Below are positions 34,521 through 42,221 of a stretch of 64,000 bases of DNA, piece by piece (the stretch's first letter is position 1; each line of letters begins with the position of its first letter). Below the pieces are notes generated by a model. That model was given only the letters and a program-made list of their open reading frames with translations. It was not told where the DNA came from and ran no database searches. This DNA comes from a virus. The stretch is taken from positions 64,001-128,000 of IMG/VR virus record IMGVR_UViG_3300036770_004943; one strand, 5' to 3'. The position numbers and the translations under genes were made by a program.

Positions 34521-34939
34521 TACTTTTTAATTTTAGTATCATCATAATTTAAAACCAAATCAAGGGAATATAATTTTTCCTCAACAGATTCTTTAATCTC
34601 ACCAAATTTAAAAACTAATCTTTCTTCTGGGTAATCCTGGTCATCTTGTAATTTTTCCCATCCTAATGCAACAATACCTTCTACAGCATTATAAATTTGA
34701 AAAACCCCCGAATTCTGTATTAGTTCTAAATCTAGTTCAGATGTTTTTAAACCACCCACAAGTTTAATAAAACTTGGGTCGGGAGTCAAATCATTTTTAT
34801 CCGTAACAACAGAAGATTCATACCAAGACTCATCCCAATCCAAATTAGTTCTATCAGAAAAGAGGAACTCAAAAATGTGTTCCCCTTTAAAGTTAGTACC
34901 AATTTTATTTATGTATATTAAATACAGTTCTTTATTCAT
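34520..34939 (-). CDS. 139-aa acidic protein in head-core operon, unknown
   Basis: Mixed alpha/beta (MNKELYLIYINKIGTNFKGE at the start; then a W-D-E-S-W-Y-E-S segment). It overlaps the 843-aa gene upstream by 8 bp and the 604-aa gene downstream by 1 bp, so all three are translated from one mRNA. No family recognised. Confidence 0.55.
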   Translation of the reverse strand: MNKELYLIYINKIGTNFKGEHIFEFLFSDRTNLDWDESWYESSVVTDKNDLTPDPSFIKLVGGLKTSELDLELIQNSGVFQIYNAVEGIVALGWEKLQDDQDYPEERLVFKFGEIKESVEEKLYSLDLVLNYDDTKIKK

Positions 34940-37463
34940 ATCTTGTACCTAATTTTTTTCTACCCGCTTTAGGTCCCGGTTCTTCACCTGGTGTAATATG
35001 TGGTGGTGGAGTAAACGGTCTCTTAGAGGGAGACGGTCTATCTGTATCAGGTCTTCCTGGTTTAACAGGTGTTTCAGGTCTTGTTTGAGGTTTTGACGGT
35101 GCTGGTGCTGGACTCATAGTTGTTTTAATTCTTTTTTCACGTAAAACTTCGTCAAAATCTGAATGAGAATCAACTGGTTCACCTTTAAAAACTTTACCTG
35201 TCATATGACCCATTTCAACATCACCCGCTGAATTAATTCTAATTTTAGCTACTGCTTTACCTTTTTTAATTAAATCTAAGTAAACAGTTTGTTCTTCAGG
35301 GTCTTTAGCTCTATCTTTATGACAAAACTCAACATCCATACCGTGTTGTCTAGCCATATCTTCAACATCTTCATACGCAACTTCTTGTTCATAAGATACC
35401 ATTTTATTGTTTATATGGTCTTCTTTAAGGGTTTTTTTATTACGTCTACTATTTTCACCCATATTAAAAGGGAAATTAAACTTCTCTTTGTATTGTAATT
35501 TATACTTCATACCTTTTGGTAACGTAGAAGATGGTTCTTCTTGATATCCCATAGGATTTGCTGAATCTATATAAGGTTCGTCTACTTCACCATCCATTTC
35601 CATTCTTGGGACTTGGCCCAAACCGGCACATGTGATACAAACTTTAGGTCTACGGCCAAAACCTATAGTACCTTGTTCATGACCTCTACCCCCACAGGCT
35701 TGACACATTTCCATATTTTCATCATCTTCCATATAACTCATACCTTCGGTTGGTCCATAATATTCATCACCATATTCATCACCATATTCGTCATCCTCCC
35801 AAGCTTTAGGTCCCGGTTCTTCACCTGGTGTAATATGTGGTGGTGGAGTAAACGGTCTCTTAGAGGGAGACGGTCTATCTGTATCAGGTCTTCCTGGTTT
35901 AACAGGTGTTTCAGGTCTTTCTTGTGGCCTTGCTGGAGCGGGTTGTGGCATCATATAAGGATCTTCCATATATGGGTCATACATATAATCCTCCCCCAAA
36001 TCACCAATAGATTTTTGTAATTTACCTAATTCTTCAAAACCAAAAGGTTTACCGAACTTAGAACCTTCTTTATGTAATATATAACCAGTCGGTTTTACTT
36101 CTACATAACCAAAAGATCCGACAACTTTATTATCGTCAATATGGACCACACTAGCACCACCTAATTTATTTTGAATTTTTTTTAAGTGACTATCTATTTC
36201 ATGTACATCCATTTTTTTACCAGGTACTGCACGTTTAACGTTTTTAGCAAATCTTGACATGAAATCAGTTTTTGGTTCTGACATCCAATCATCTTGCATA
36301 CCTGGATAGTTACCCATTTCAGTTTCATCTTCATAATAAGGTCTACTTCTATCGCCACAATATGAGCAATTATCTTCATCATCTAATATCACCTCACCCG
36401 GTTTCACATCACCATTACCAGGTCCGTACATATCATCTTCCATGAAATCTTCCATGTTCTCGACACCAGTTCCCATACACCACTCACATTCTTCACCTGT
36501 CATATCATCATGACCCATACCACCACAGTGTGAACACATATCCTCACCATCGTATTCAATTTCATCATCACTTGAATGATTTACAATTTTAGCTTTTTCT
36601 TCATCAGATAACCTACCCCAATCAACCATATCATCATTTGACATATAAGTTATAATTGGTGTTGTCATAATTTTTTCATCGTCCATAAAATCAAATTCTT
36701 CGTCAGAACCTTCGTCTTTTTTCTTCTTAATTGTACGAATCAAATCTTTTTTATCCTCAGAATCCATATCTTCTAAGCTTAAAGCGGATAAAACACTTTT
36801 AGCCACCCATTTACTTAAATCAGAAGATTTATCTTCAGTATCTCTAAGTTTTTGACCTAACTTACCAGTCATTCTTTGAATTACCTTTATAGAATCCTCA
36901 CTGTCATCTTCTAAATCTAAATCCTCATCAGTTTCTTCCGTTTCTTCCCCTTCAGTGGTGTCTTCTTCCCCATCAAAATCAAAATCTCCACTTTCTTCCC
37001 CACCTTCCTCTTCAGTACCATCCCCACCAAAATCAAAATCACTACTTTCATTATCTTCTGCACCACCAAAATCAAAATCAATAGCCTCATCATCTGTTGA
37101 TTCAGGTGTAGGATTTTCAATTTTTTTCTTTTTAGTTTTAATAACAAACTTTTTCTCTTCTATAATATCAGGTGTTAAGACATCACTATCCTCAATCATT
37201 AAATTAAGTCTTCTAACTGCCTCCTCAAAAGAATTATATTGATTTTTAGTTTTATTGGCAACACCACCTATAAAATCAAAATTGATTCCGTCGGTAGATT
37301 CTTTAATAAAATATTTTTTAATTTCTTTTACAACACCATATATTTTACCGTTAGGTGCTTTTTTCTTTAACTCGATGTTTGAAAGATTGATGTTTTCGTT
37401 AATAGATTTTTTATTACCCATTAACTCTCTCATTCTTTGTAATTCTTTATTTGTGATTTTCAT
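34932..37463 (-). CDS. large acidic head-core-like protein with DnaJ-type zinc-finger motifs
   Basis: 843 aa. The N-terminus (MKITNKELQRMRELMGNKKS, then INE at about 21-23) looks like the leader class. Asp/Glu/Phe/Gly repeats follow at about 120-190, then Cys clusters of DnaJ type: CSHCGGMGH...CEWCMGTG near 310, CSYCGDRS near 365, and CQACGGRGH...CITCAGLG near 615. A Pro-rich unit (PETPVKPGRPDTDRPSPSKR) occurs twice because of a 117-bp DNA duplication. Acidity and location suggest a prohead core or internal protein. The zinc fingers could bind unfolded clients, as in DnaJ, but there is no J domain. Confidence 0.65.
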   Translation of the reverse strand: MKITNKELQRMRELMGNKKSINENINLSNIELKKKAPNGKIYGVVKEIKKYFIKESTDGINFDFIGGVANKTKNQYNSFEEAVRRLNLMIEDSDVLTPDIIEEKKFVIKTKKKKIENPTPESTDDEAIDFDFGGAEDNESSDFDFGGDGTEEEGGEESGDFDFDGEEDTTEGEETEETDEDLDLEDDSEDSIKVIQRMTGKLGQKLRDTEDKSSDLSKWVAKSVLSALSLEDMDSEDKKDLIRTIKKKKDEGSDEEFDFMDDEKIMTTPIITYMSNDDMVDWGRLSDEEKAKIVNHSSDDEIEYDGEDMCSHCGGMGHDDMTGEECEWCMGTGVENMEDFMEDDMYGPGNGDVKPGEVILDDEDNCSYCGDRSRPYYEDETEMGNYPGMQDDWMSEPKTDFMSRFAKNVKRAVPGKKMDVHEIDSHLKKIQNKLGGASVVHIDDNKVVGSFGYVEVKPTGYILHKEGSKFGKPFGFEELGKLQKSIGDLGEDYMYDPYMEDPYMMPQPAPARPQERPETPVKPGRPDTDRPSPSKRPFTPPPHITPGEEPGPKAWEDDEYGDEYGDEYYGPTEGMSYMEDDENMEMCQACGGRGHEQGTIGFGRRPKVCITCAGLGQVPRMEMDGEVDEPYIDSANPMGYQEEPSSTLPKGMKYKLQYKEKFNFPFNMGENSRRNKKTLKEDHINNKMVSYEQEVAYEDVEDMARQHGMDVEFCHKDRAKDPEEQTVYLDLIKKGKAVAKIRINSAGDVEMGHMTGKVFKGEPVDSHSDFDEVLREKRIKTTMSPAPAPSKPQTRPETPVKPGRPDTDRPSPSKRPFTPPPHITPGEEPGPKAGRKKLGTRYE
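34966..35919. repeat. 117-bp perfect direct repeat (two copies)
   Basis: Copies at 34966-35082 and 35803-35919, 837 bp apart and in the same frame, encode the Pro-rich segment of the acidic protein. Identity at every base, including third codon positions, points to recent duplication or ongoing gene conversion. Confidence 0.9.
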
Positions 37464-37471
37464 AATATTTT

Positions 37472-37762
37472 TTATTTAATGGAGTATGATCCTTTTGCGT
37501 TACCACTATCATTAGATAATGGTGTTTCCCAAGTACCGGTGTAACCAGATGTTGCACCAAATTTTTTATTACCTATTAAAAAAATATCACCAGTTGCATC
37601 AGACTGTTTACTAATACCGATAGGTAATATTACTGTTGAATTCATGGTTGGTAACGTGGTACCGTTTATTGTTGTACTAACACCGTTTGGTATTAATATA
37701 GAATTATACCAATAATCGTTAAAATTGGAACCAGATAATGGATGTATAATTTCTCCTGTCAT
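37472..37762 (-). CDS. small beta-rich protein, possible capsid decoration
   Basis: 96 aa, rich in Gly, Ser, Thr, Asn and Ile with no charged helices (MTGEIIHPLSGSNFNDYWYN; GDIFLIGNKKFGATSGYTGT). It is expressed with the head genes under a late element. Size and composition would fit an outer-capsid or tail decoration protein; this is inference. Confidence 0.5.
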   Translation of the reverse strand: MTGEIIHPLSGSNFNDYWYNSILIPNGVSTTINGTTLPTMNSTVILPIGISKQSDATGDIFLIGNKKFGATSGYTGTWETPLSNDSGNAKGSYSIK

Positions 37763-38562
37763 TTTAATATGTTTTTAAATAAATATCTGTTATTTTCTAA
37801 TGTCACAGATTTATCGTAAGCAACAGTTTTGATGTCTGAAAGTCTATCTAACATGCCGTTTCTCCTCAAAACTTTAAAAACCAAGTTCTCAACAGAAAAC
37901 TCGCCACTTTTATCTAAACCTGCTTGACGCATTTTTTTAATTTTATCCTTAATTTTGTCAGCCTTTTCAACGACAATCTCGTAATTTTTTTCTTTTTTCA
38001 TTTCATCATATAAATCATCAATAGAATCCATTATACGATTTGCTTTTAATTTAACGTTTTTATCATCAACTGTAATACGTTTTTTTTCAGGTTTGATTAA
38101 CCATTCATTATTTAAGATAGAATAAACCCCCGTTGAAACGTGTTCTTCATTAATATCTTGAACATAAAGTTCTACGTCATAACCGTATATTTTAACATCG
38201 TGACTTTGATTCCAAGAAGTACTTTTAGATTTTAAAAAGTCTTGGATTAAAGATTCATCAACTGGTACTTCATCGTAATCAATTAAAATATGTAAATCAA
38301 CATCGGAGTATTGGGACCAATTGTAATTGGCTAAACTTCCAGTAAAAGTAACATCTTCTATATCTAAATTTTCAATACCTAAACTTTCAATATAGTCATC
38401 AGCTATTTTAAGTAAATTTTTTCTAATTTCAGGACGTAGTTTACCACCTTTATCCCATACTCTAGGGTTTAATTTATCCTGCATTTCAAAGCCGGTTAAA
38501 TCAACGTACCTATCACTTTTAGTTATTTTAGTAACTTCCTTTATTTGTACAGTATTTTTCAT
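37759..38562 (-). CDS. Pol-beta-type nucleotidyltransferase with leader-like N-terminus
   Basis: 267 aa. The nucleotidyltransferase signature is clear at about residues 73-90: FTGSLANYNWSQYSDVDLHI (GS followed by DxD), with a third carboxylate likely in GYDVELYVQD. The N-terminus MKNTVQIKE contains I-K-E at 7-9, compatible with the leader class. The C-terminus is helical. Such enzymes transfer a nucleotide to RNA, protein or small molecules; the acceptor is unknown. It has its own late element and overlaps the decoration-like gene by 4 bp. Confidence 0.7.
   Translation of the reverse strand: MKNTVQIKEVTKITKSDRYVDLTGFEMQDKLNPRVWDKGGKLRPEIRKNLLKIADDYIESLGIENLDIEDVTFTGSLANYNWSQYSDVDLHILIDYDEVPVDESLIQDFLKSKSTSWNQSHDVKIYGYDVELYVQDINEEHVSTGVYSILNNEWLIKPEKKRITVDDKNVKLKANRIMDSIDDLYDEMKKEKNYEIVVEKADKIKDKIKKMRQAGLDKSGEFSVENLVFKVLRRNGMLDRLSDIKTVAYDKSVTLENNRYLFKNILK
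37778..37786 (-). promoter_or_regulatory. late element
   Basis: Reads atatttatt (with a leading g) on the minus strand, 15 nt before the start at 37762 and inside the end of the nucleotidyltransferase gene. Confidence 0.5.
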
Positions 38563-38568
38563 CTACAT

Positions 38569-38577
38569 TATAAATAT
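38569..38577 (-). promoter_or_regulatory. late element of the nucleotidyltransferase gene
   Basis: Reads atatttata on the minus strand, 6 nt before the start at 38562. It is back to back with the plus-strand element at 38582. Confidence 0.5.
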
Positions 38578-38581
38578 TCGT

Positions 38582-38591
38582 GATATTTATT
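38582..38591 (+). promoter_or_regulatory. late element
   Basis: Reads gatatttatt, 7 nt before the ATG at 38599; divergent partner of the element at 38569. Confidence 0.55.
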
Positions 38592-38598
38592 AAAAAGA

Positions 38599-38931
38599 AT
38601 GAAAAAGAAGATTATTTTAAAAGAACATCAACTTAGAAAATTAATTGAAACTCGTATTAACGATTTTAATATTGAAGATATTGCAAAACAGTTAGAATCA
38701 ATCGAATGTACAGGAGCTGACTTAAAATATTTGGTTAGTGAGATACTTTCAAAATACGGTTATGAGGATATTAAAGTTCTTTTTTTAGGGCATGAAAAAG
38801 AAACAAAAGAACTTAGATATATTGTGCATACAGAAGGACCTGTTTTAACTTATAAAACAAAATCTGAAGTTACGGCGGATGATAGACCTTGTTTATCTAT
38901 TTACGACGTAAAAGTCTATCAACAAATTTAA
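38599..38931 (+). CDS. small protein with capsid-targeting-like leader
   Basis: 110 aa. The leader MKKKIILKEHQLRKLIETRI contains L-K-E (7-9) and L-I-E (15-17). The remainder is a small alpha/beta domain (LRYIVHTEGPVLTYKTKSEV) with no recognised family. A late, possibly packaged protein. Confidence 0.6.
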   Translation: MKKKIILKEHQLRKLIETRINDFNIEDIAKQLESIECTGADLKYLVSEILSKYGYEDIKVLFLGHEKETKELRYIVHTEGPVLTYKTKSEVTADDRPCLSIYDVKVYQQI

Positions 38932-39020
38932 AATTTACCCCAACCAGAATGCATCATGCATTTGATTCTTTCTTGTTCAAGGAAATCTAAAAATTTTATT
39001 ATTTTTTTTATTGTTTTCAT
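38928..39020 (-). CDS. 30-aa peptide coupled to the lipoprotein gene
   Basis: A short frame (starts MKTIKKIIKFLDFLEQERIK) whose ATG overlaps the stop of the lipoprotein gene (ATGA). It forms a basic amphipathic helix ending in a Met/His/Gly/Trp tail. The overlap geometry and composition support translation, but there is no independent proof. Confidence 0.4.
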   Translation of the reverse strand: MKTIKKIIKFLDFLEQERIKCMMHSGWGKF

Positions 39021-39250
39021 TTTTTATGTTTATTCGATACGGAACATGAATCAAATTTACGACCCCAGTAACTAATTTCACTTTCTTTAAATTGTAGTTC
39101 ATCTTTCATAACATCTATTTCAATTTCCTGTTCTTTTAAGATAACCAATAAAGAGTCGTATTCTTTTTTATAACTTATTTCATATTGTATTGGTTGTGTA
39201 CATTTACAACTTACAAACAAAATTAAAGATAGTAATAATATTTTTTTCAT
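39017..39250 (-). CDS. small lipoprotein, coiled-coil
   Basis: 77 aa. A type II signal peptide (MKKILLLSLILFVSC, lipobox LFVSC with the Cys at residue 15) is followed by a charged coiled coil. The mature protein would be anchored to the outer or inner membrane facing the periplasm. A spanin-like role in lysis is possible, and the membrane-anchored gene at 58647 would be a conceivable partner, but this is speculation. Confidence 0.6.
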   Translation of the reverse strand: MKKILLLSLILFVSCKCTQPIQYEISYKKEYDSLLVILKEQEIEIDVMKDELQFKESEISYWGRKFDSCSVSNKHKK

Positions 39251-39251
39251 A

Positions 39252-39452
39252 CTAATGACCTATGTGTTTTAAGTATTCTTGATAATTCCTTTGAGAAGTG
39301 AGCTGAGCCAAATTTTCATGTATCATTTTAATATAATCTTCGGTGTTCATTCTTCTTTTTTTATATTGGTTTGTTAAAAACTCAATTGATTTTGTAGCTT
39401 CTTGAATTTTAGCTACATTTATTGAACCTGCTTCGTATTTTTTGTTTTCCAT
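39252..39452 (-). CDS. 66-aa helical protein, unknown
   Basis: Mostly helical (NVAKIQEATKSIEFLTNQYK) and basic towards the C-terminus. It begins 3 bp after the thyA stop and ends 2 bp before the lipoprotein gene, so it belongs to the thyA operon. No recognised family. Confidence 0.5.
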   Translation of the reverse strand: MENKKYEAGSINVAKIQEATKSIEFLTNQYKKRRMNTEDYIKMIHENLAQLTSQRNYQEYLKHIGH

Positions 39453-39455
39453 AGT

Positions 39456-40715
39456 TTAATTTGATAAAGGTGCCTTAATTGTTGGGTGTGATTGATAATT
39501 TTCAATAACAAAATCAGTATTATCTAAATGAGTCACTAAAGATACATCTTCAGATAATGATTTATAGAAATCATCAGTTTTCATATGTTTTAATGTTGGT
39601 AATGGATATGGTTCTCTTGTTCGAGTTGGTACTTTTAAGTCATCCAAAAGTAGTGAAGAGATAACCTCTGGTTCATTTAAGTGTTGTGATAACGATGATT
39701 TTGCGTCTTTGTTTGTTTCGAATAATTTTTCTATTCTTTCTATGTGAGTTAATTCTCTACCAATCTGTTCTTTTGCTTGTTCAATATGATTACTATAAAG
39801 GTGTACATCACCGAGATTTCCAATCAATTCATCAGGAACCATATTAACTGCTTTAGCAATGATTTCTAATAACAATCCATAAGAAGCAATGTTGAATGGT
39901 AACCCTAAGAATGTATCTACTGAACGTTGATTCCACATTAAAGAGATTGCTCGTTTAGGAATGTTTAACTCATCATAATTAACTTTAAGTAATTCATCAT
40001 ATGATTTAGTTTCATTCTTTTTCATATAATGTTTTCCGTAATATTCCATTCTTTCAACAACACTCAACTCTCTTGTATAAACTTGAAATCCATAATGACA
40101 AGGTGGAAGTACCATTTGGTCTAACTCTCCAACATTCCAAGCATTCACCATTAATCGTCTTGAGTCTGGATTTGTTTTAAGGTCGTTGATTAGGTTTGCG
40201 ATTTGGTCTACGTCACCATAGTCAGGATAAGCTTTGCGTATTATATCACCATCTTCAATTCCTATTCTTCTAATGGATGGCCACTTTCTCCACTGCTTAC
40301 CATAAATTGGTCCTAATTCACCCCACTTCTTAGCAAACATATCATCTGTTTTGATTTTATTGATGAAGTATTCTTGTGTTAATTGCCTATAAGTATTTTC
40401 TTTATTTTCAACTTCTATGCTATGTGGAGCTTTTTGTTGATAATTCTTATACGCATCACCATCCCAAATATGACAATCGTTATCAACTAAGTACTTAATG
40501 TTTGTATCACCTCTTAAAAACCATAACAATTCTGTTACAATTTGTTTCCAAGCCATCTTTTTAGTTGTAAGTAAAGGAAACCCATCACTCATTTTATGAC
40601 GTATTTGTCTTCCAAATACTGAGATAGTTCCTGTTCCAGTTCGGTCACCTTTGGTATAACCATTATCCAAAATGTCTTTTAGAAGGTTTTGATAATCTAA
40701 GTCTAATTTATTCAT
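39456..40715 (-). CDS. thyA: thymidylate synthase (ThyA) with insertions
   Basis: 419 aa, well above the usual 260-290. It converts dUMP to dTMP using methylene-tetrahydrofolate. Visible are the phosphate-binding Arg in DRTGTGTISVFG, WFLRGDTNIKYL, the catalytic Cys206 in LPPCHYGFQVY, the paired Arg residues in NPDSRRLMVNAWN, RSVDTFLGLPFNIASY and GDVHLYSNH. Extra segments lie near residues 91-125, 213-250 and 325-350, all outside the motifs, so the enzyme should be active. Its 5' end has a near-synonymous second copy upstream of the adjacent homing endonuclease (41595-41651). Confidence 0.93.
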   Translation of the reverse strand: MNKLDLDYQNLLKDILDNGYTKGDRTGTGTISVFGRQIRHKMSDGFPLLTTKKMAWKQIVTELLWFLRGDTNIKYLVDNDCHIWDGDAYKNYQQKAPHSIEVENKENTYRQLTQEYFINKIKTDDMFAKKWGELGPIYGKQWRKWPSIRRIGIEDGDIIRKAYPDYGDVDQIANLINDLKTNPDSRRLMVNAWNVGELDQMVLPPCHYGFQVYTRELSVVERMEYYGKHYMKKNETKSYDELLKVNYDELNIPKRAISLMWNQRSVDTFLGLPFNIASYGLLLEIIAKAVNMVPDELIGNLGDVHLYSNHIEQAKEQIGRELTHIERIEKLFETNKDAKSSLSQHLNEPEVISSLLLDDLKVPTRTREPYPLPTLKHMKTDDFYKSLSEDVSLVTHLDNTDFVIENYQSHPTIKAPLSN

Positions 40716-41439
40716 AATATTTCCATTTAAACTTACCAGCCGTTTCTTGTTTACCTTTACAAACCGCTGATATATTGTATATTTTTAAAAAATTTTCAGC
40801 CTCTAAAATAGAATCCCATATTTTTACTATTTTATCATCTATTGTTAATTGTACAACTTTTTTTCTAGATTTAGAAGGCCCATTAGATACCCCTTTTTTA
40901 ATTTTTGAAAGTTTTTCTGAAAAACCTTTTGGTTTTGGTTTTTTCATTTTATTTCTTGTTTCTTGGGTAATAATTTTACCTTTTTGTGCTTCTGAGATTT
41001 TTTTTCTAACTTCCTCAGTTTGAGACCAACCATTTAACATTTTTATTTTTTGATACTCAGATATTTTTTGTTTCCACTCACGATGTTTTTTATCAGCCTC
41101 TTCTTTACCATATTTTTCTAACCAAGTTTTATACCTACCTTTTTTTATAAGAGAATTGTACCCTAATTTTCTATCACCTTCTTTACTACCATCACTTATA
41201 TTATAACCTATTTTTCTATCTGTTGATTTATAATAAAGTATCCAAAAAATTTCTCTTTCATTTAACATCTCTTCACTATCACAAACCTCAATCACCTCTT
41301 TTAAAAAATTATTTTTACCATATTTTTTAACAGCTCTTTTTAATTTTTTACCGGAACCTAAATAATTTGGGTTATTATTTTTGTCTTGTCCGATATAAAT
41401 TTTATTGTTTATCAGATTTGTTGTTTTGTATATTACCAT
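40708..41439 (-). CDS. GIY-YIG homing endonuclease upstream of thyA
   Basis: 243 aa. The nuclease domain opens the protein (MVIYKTTNLINNKIYIGQDK; Glu in LNEREIFWILYY), followed by NUMOD-like repeats (WSQTEEVRKKISEAQKGKII, TQETRNKMKKPKP) and a C-terminal DNA-binding segment (KKVVQLTIDDKIVKIWDSIL). Its stop overlaps the thyA start by 8 bp. Together with the small frame upstream it forms an insertion of about 0.9 kb at the fourth-to-twentieth codon region of an ancestral thyA. Confidence 0.88.
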   Translation of the reverse strand: MVIYKTTNLINNKIYIGQDKNNNPNYLGSGKKLKRAVKKYGKNNFLKEVIEVCDSEEMLNEREIFWILYYKSTDRKIGYNISDGSKEGDRKLGYNSLIKKGRYKTWLEKYGKEEADKKHREWKQKISEYQKIKMLNGWSQTEEVRKKISEAQKGKIITQETRNKMKKPKPKGFSEKLSKIKKGVSNGPSKSRKKVVQLTIDDKIVKIWDSILEAENFLKIYNISAVCKGKQETAGKFKWKYYE

Positions 41440-41599
41440 CTTTTTTATTAGATAAATATGTTCTGTCTTTTTTTTGTACTACATTATTTTCTAATTTATT
41501 ACGAAGATCTATACTAAAACTACCATTTATACATTCGGTACCGAATATCATATCCATGTTATCCTCCAAATATTTTTCAATATTTTTTTCTTGTTCCAT
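41402..41599 (-). CDS. 65-aa protein within the thyA-linked insertion
   Basis: Charged and Asn/Lys-rich (MEQEKNIEKYLEDNMDMIFG). Its ATG lies within the thyA remnant, and its 3' end overlaps the endonuclease start by 38 bp. Unknown; it may be a chance frame created by the insertion. Confidence 0.35.
   Translation of the reverse strand: MEQEKNIEKYLEDNMDMIFGTECINGSFSIDLRNKLENNVVQKKDRTYLSNKKDGNIQNNKSDKQ
41451..41459 (-). promoter_or_regulatory. late element of the thyA-linked endonuclease
   Basis: Reads atatttatc on the minus strand, 11 nt before the start at 41439. Confidence 0.45.
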
Positions 41600-41651
41600 T
41601 TTCTAATATATCTTTAAGAAGATTTTGATACTGTAGATCCAGCTTGTTCAT
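41595..41651 (-). pseudogene. remnant 5' end of thyA (19 codons)
   Basis: From an ATG at 41651 the frame reads MNKLDLQYQNLLKDILENG, differing from the start of the intact ThyA at only two residues (D7Q and D17E). Most codons nevertheless use a different third base. Homology ends sharply at the NG codons, where the endonuclease insertion begins, and the frame stops five codons later. It overlaps the 3' end of the KTSC gene, as the intact thyA start presumably once did. Confidence 0.8.
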
Positions 41652-41934
41652 TTAATATTTGTGTTACGTTGTTTAACAATTCTGTAGGGTCAATATCAGG
41701 GTTTTTAACAGTTGGGTATTTTTTAATGTACTTATTAAAAATTTGTCCCTGACTTTCCGCCATTTCAAAACGATGGTAGTCTTTATAATCTACACCAGAA
41801 TAGGTATATTGACGACCAGCGTTAAAAGTTATGGTTAATTCTTTTTTTTCTTGATTATATTTTGAGGCCAAAATATTTGACGATTTAAATAAACAAGAAA
41901 CTGTATTTCCTTCTTCTATTCTTTGAATAAACAT
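41614..41934 (-). CDS. KTSC-domain protein
   Basis: 106 aa. The pattern SSNILASKYNQEKKELTITF, then FNAGRQYTYSGVDYKDYHRF and AESQGQIFNKYIKKYP is the KTSC domain (normally 'SS.I...gYd.....L.V.F..G..Y.Y..Vp...y..l..A.S.G.Yfn..I'). KTSC is a small domain often fused to or near RNA/DNA enzymes; biochemical role unproven. Its stop overlaps the start of the upstream 63-aa gene's transcript order, and its 3' end overlaps the thyA remnant. Confidence 0.75.
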   Translation of the reverse strand: MFIQRIEEGNTVSCLFKSSNILASKYNQEKKELTITFNAGRQYTYSGVDYKDYHRFEMAESQGQIFNKYIKKYPTVKNPDIDPTELLNNVTQILNEQAGSTVSKSS

Positions 41935-42125
41935 TAGTTAATGTAAGTTTTCCATGTTTTTATACCATCTAAATGGTGTACTTGTGTTGTAACTTCTGTA
42001 CTATCATCATTGTGAATAGATAAGATTAGGTAATTTCCTGAAATAGTAACACTAACTCTTTCAAAGTCTGTGGCGATAACTGAACCGTTATCTTTGAACC
42101 ATATTGTAACTCTTTTATATAACAT
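41934..42125 (-). CDS. 63-aa beta-rich protein, unknown
   Basis: Beta-strand pattern (RVTIWFKDNGSVIATDFERV, then NYLILSIHNDDSTEV). Its last base overlaps the first base of the KTSC gene (TAATG), so the two are coupled. No recognised family. Confidence 0.5.
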   Translation of the reverse strand: MLYKRVTIWFKDNGSVIATDFERVSVTISGNYLILSIHNDDSTEVTTQVHHLDGIKTWKTYIN

Positions 42126-42221
42126 AATTTTTATTTTAAAACTAATAATTTAAGGGTTAAAAGAAAACTTTTCTTTCGTATAATTTTAAATATATTTTAA
42201 TCAGTAAATAAATTATTAGTA

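Noticed and set aside
36955-37242. Forward Ser/Pro-rich frame opposite the acidic protein
   Set aside because: Antisense of Asp/Glu/Phe-rich repeats; it lies wholly inside a well-supported gene on the other strand.
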